From Flemingiibacterium sp964430755 (GTDB taxonomy: Bacteria > Bacillota > Clostridia > Oscillospirales > CAG-272): DNA of 7,996 bases. Location of the stretch: the NCBI GenBank assembly GCA_964430755.1, contig CAYSFT010000075.1:1-7996 (forward strand), in the 5' to 3' direction. Positions within the stretch are counted from its first letter, which is position 1, and each line of letters starts with the position of its first letter. Made by a program: the position numbers and the translations under genes. A model generated the notes under the pieces. It was not told the origin of the DNA. It did not search any database and saw only the letters and a list, made by a program, of their open reading frames with translations. Shown piece after piece: positions 6,384 through 7,996 of this stretch.

Positions 6384-7862
6384 ATGGCAAAACTCAAAAT
6401 GCTTGCTATCGACCTTGGTGCATCCAGCGGACGCGGCATCGTCGGAAGCTTTGACGGCAAAAAACTCACTCTTGAGGAAAATCACCGTTTCCCGAATGAG
6501 CCTGTAACCGTTGCAGGTACGTTCACATGGGACACACTCCGTATTTTCCATGAAATTAAAAATTCAATCCGCAAGTGTGCGCTTTCCGAGGACAAGGACA
6601 TCCGTTCCATCGGTATTGACACATGGGGCGTTGACTTCGGTCTTATCGACAAAACGGGACGTCTCATGGCAAATCCCGTGCATTACCGTGATACACGCAC
6701 AGAGGGTATCATTGAATATGCAGACAAGTTTGTACCGCGCTCGGAGCTTTACAATGTGACGGGCTTGCAGTTCCAGAATTTCAACACTGTATATCAGATT
6801 CTCGCTTCCATGCGTGATGAGCCTATGTACATAAACAATGCGCAGAAGTTACTTTTCACGCCTGACCTTTTAAACTATTTCTTAACAGGCGAGATGCGCT
6901 GTGAATACACGATAGCGTCAACCGGTGCTATACTTGATGCAAAAAAGCGTGACTTCGCGTATGATTTACTTAAGAAGTTCGGTATTCCGTCGGGTATATT
7001 CGCGCCTATCGTGCAGCCGGGTAATGTTGTCGGTTCGCTTTTGCCGCAGGTTCTCGAGGAGGTTGGCGATATCAATGCGCAGGTTGTTAACGTTGCCGCT
7101 CACGACACCGCTTCTGCAGTTGTTGCAGTTCCGGCGACAAACGATGACTTCATTTTCTTAAGCTCCGGAACATGGTCCATCATGGGTTCGGAAATTAAAG
7201 AGCCGATCATCTCAGACGCATCGTTCAAATATAATTTCACAAACGAGGGCGGCGTTGAAAATACCATCCGATTTGAGAAAAATATCACCGGCTTGTGGCT
7301 CAAGCAGGAATCCAAGCGTCAGTGGGAGCGCGAGGGTAAGAATTATACTCACGATCAGCTCTCCGATATGGCACTTGCTTCAAAGCCGCTTCAGTCGCTT
7401 ATTGATCCAGATGATGCGCTTTTCGCAACGCCCGGTAATCTTCCGAAGCGTATCGCGGAGTACTGCAAGGCAACCGGTCAGCACGTTCCCGAGGATGCAG
7501 GCGAGATCATGCGCTGTATCTTTGATTCGCTGTCGCTGCGTTACCGTTACACAGTTGAAAAGATCGACGAGATGAAAGGTCACAAGACACCGTTCATCAA
7601 TGTCATCGGCGGCGGTACAAAGGAGGCTCTGCTCTGTCAGTTCACGGCAGATGCTTGCGGACGTCCCGTTTATGCAGGCCCCGTTGAGGCGACCGCTATC
7701 GGTAACATTATGGCACAGGCAATTGCCGCAGGTGAGCTTAAAAATGTTGCAGAGGCACGTGAGGTTGTTCGTAATTCCTTCGAAATCGAATATTACGAGC
7801 CGAAAAACACCGAGTCCTGGGATGAGGGCTACGAGCGTTTCAAAAAGCTTATTGAGAAATAA
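6384..7862 (+). CDS. rhaB: Rhamnulokinase (FGGY family carbohydrate kinase)
   Basis: Rhamnulokinase phosphorylates L-rhamnulose with ATP to L-rhamnulose 1-phosphate, the second step of L-rhamnose breakdown, in the cytoplasm. The 492-residue product is close to the usual length of about 489. The N-terminal FGGY domain begins with the ATP-binding DLGASSGR (10-17) and has GIDTWGVDFG (77-86), which is typical of RhaB. The likely catalytic base is D241 in AAHDTASAV. The C-terminal domain has ATPGNLPKRIAEYC and the GGGT phosphate-binding motif (409-412) followed by CQFTADACGRPVYAGPVEAT. The ATG at 6384 has GGGAGGA eight or so bases upstream. The frame is open further upstream to 6297, but that would overlap the isomerase gene and has no ribosome site. 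RhaA and RhaD are not in view. Some relatives act on other ketoses, so the substrate is likely but not certain. Confidence 0.93.
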   Translation: MAKLKMLAIDLGASSGRGIVGSFDGKKLTLEENHRFPNEPVTVAGTFTWDTLRIFHEIKNSIRKCALSEDKDIRSIGIDTWGVDFGLIDKTGRLMANPVHYRDTRTEGIIEYADKFVPRSELYNVTGLQFQNFNTVYQILASMRDEPMYINNAQKLLFTPDLLNYFLTGEMRCEYTIASTGAILDAKKRDFAYDLLKKFGIPSGIFAPIVQPGNVVGSLLPQVLEEVGDINAQVVNVAAHDTASAVVAVPATNDDFIFLSSGTWSIMGSEIKEPIISDASFKYNFTNEGGVENTIRFEKNITGLWLKQESKRQWEREGKNYTHDQLSDMALASKPLQSLIDPDDALFATPGNLPKRIAEYCKATGQHVPEDAGEIMRCIFDSLSLRYRYTVEKIDEMKGHKTPFINVIGGGTKEALLCQFTADACGRPVYAGPVEATAIGNIMAQAIAAGELKNVAEAREVVRNSFEIEYYEPKNTESWDEGYERFKKLIEK

Positions 7863-7868
7863 TATTAC

Positions 7869-7896
7869 AGCCGTCTGTTAATCAGGCGGCTTTTTT
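7869..7896 (+). terminator. Rho-independent terminator after rhaB
   Basis: AGCCGTCTG (7869-7877), loop TTAAT, and CAGGCGGCT (7883-7891) form a 9-bp stem with one T-G wobble, followed directly by a run of six T residues (7891-7896). It begins six bases after the rhaB stop codon and is a strong classical terminator. Confidence 0.93.
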
Positions 7897-7918
7897 GTGT
7901 GGGGAAGTGGGGTATATA

Positions 7919-7996
7919 AAAGGATACGCGGCTTTTTTGTAGCATTCGCGAAGCGATATGCTAAAAGCGTACTGGCAAAAAACTTTAATGACGCTA
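7919..7996. repeat. Dispersed intergenic repeat, copy C (cut by window end), with an inserted hairpin
   Basis: GGATACGCGGCTTTTTTG (7922-7939) repeats the outer left end of copy B (1960-1977), and CTGGCAAAAAACTTTAAT (7972-7989) repeats 1987-2003. Between the two shared blocks, copy B has only AAAAAAAGC while copy C has about 32 bases including TAGCAT-TCGC-GAA-GCGA-T-ATGCTA (7940-7963), a near-perfect hairpin with one bulged T. The rest of the element lies beyond the window. Confidence 0.75.

Overview
The window looks like a chromosomal segment from a Gram-positive anaerobe of the class Clostridia, probably a gut Oscillospiraceae/Ruminococcaceae-type genome. This assignment is inferred from four things: the era-recO gene order, strong AGGAGG-like ribosome binding sites, a TTG start on mutS2, and a REP-like hairpin element (AAAGCCTTCCC...GACGGATGAGGG, 154-216) of a type I associate with gut Clostridia. 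All six supported genes are on the plus strand. No plasmid, phage, CRISPR or transposase signal is visible.

Layout: 1-256 is non-coding and consists of part of a dispersed repeat (copy A, about 1-150), then the REP-like hairpin pair and the era ribosome binding site. era (257-1141) and recO (1143-1937) form a tight pair separated by one base. 1938-2427 is a 490-base gap filled almost entirely by a long imperfect inverted repeat (copy B) whose arms are about 150 bases each. mutS2 (2428-4818) starts at TTG and is followed four bases later by a small lipoprotein gene (4823-5272) with six APETTK-type repeats and a C-terminal H/C-C-C putative zinc site. 5273-5458 is AT-rich and carries an extended -10 promoter with a perfect inverted repeat inside its spacer. 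It drives a TIM-barrel sugar isomerase/epimerase (5459-6313), a rho-independent terminator (6320-6355), a rhamnulokinase gene rhaB (6384-7862) and a second terminator (7869-7896). From about 7919 to the end a third copy (C) of the dispersed repeat begins and is cut by the window edge.

Functionally there are two blocks. The first is genome and ribosome maintenance: Era in 30S maturation, RecO in RecFOR recombination, and MutS2 in recombination control and/or rescue of collided ribosomes. The second is a small sugar-catabolic unit. Its kinase is clearly of the L-rhamnulose type, but its partner is a short xylose-isomerase-like TIM barrel rather than a canonical RhaA. The genes themselves are ordinary. 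The least explained material is the repeat family that occupies the gaps: three copies in 8 kb, with conserved arms and a conserved core. I see no clearly new biological system here.
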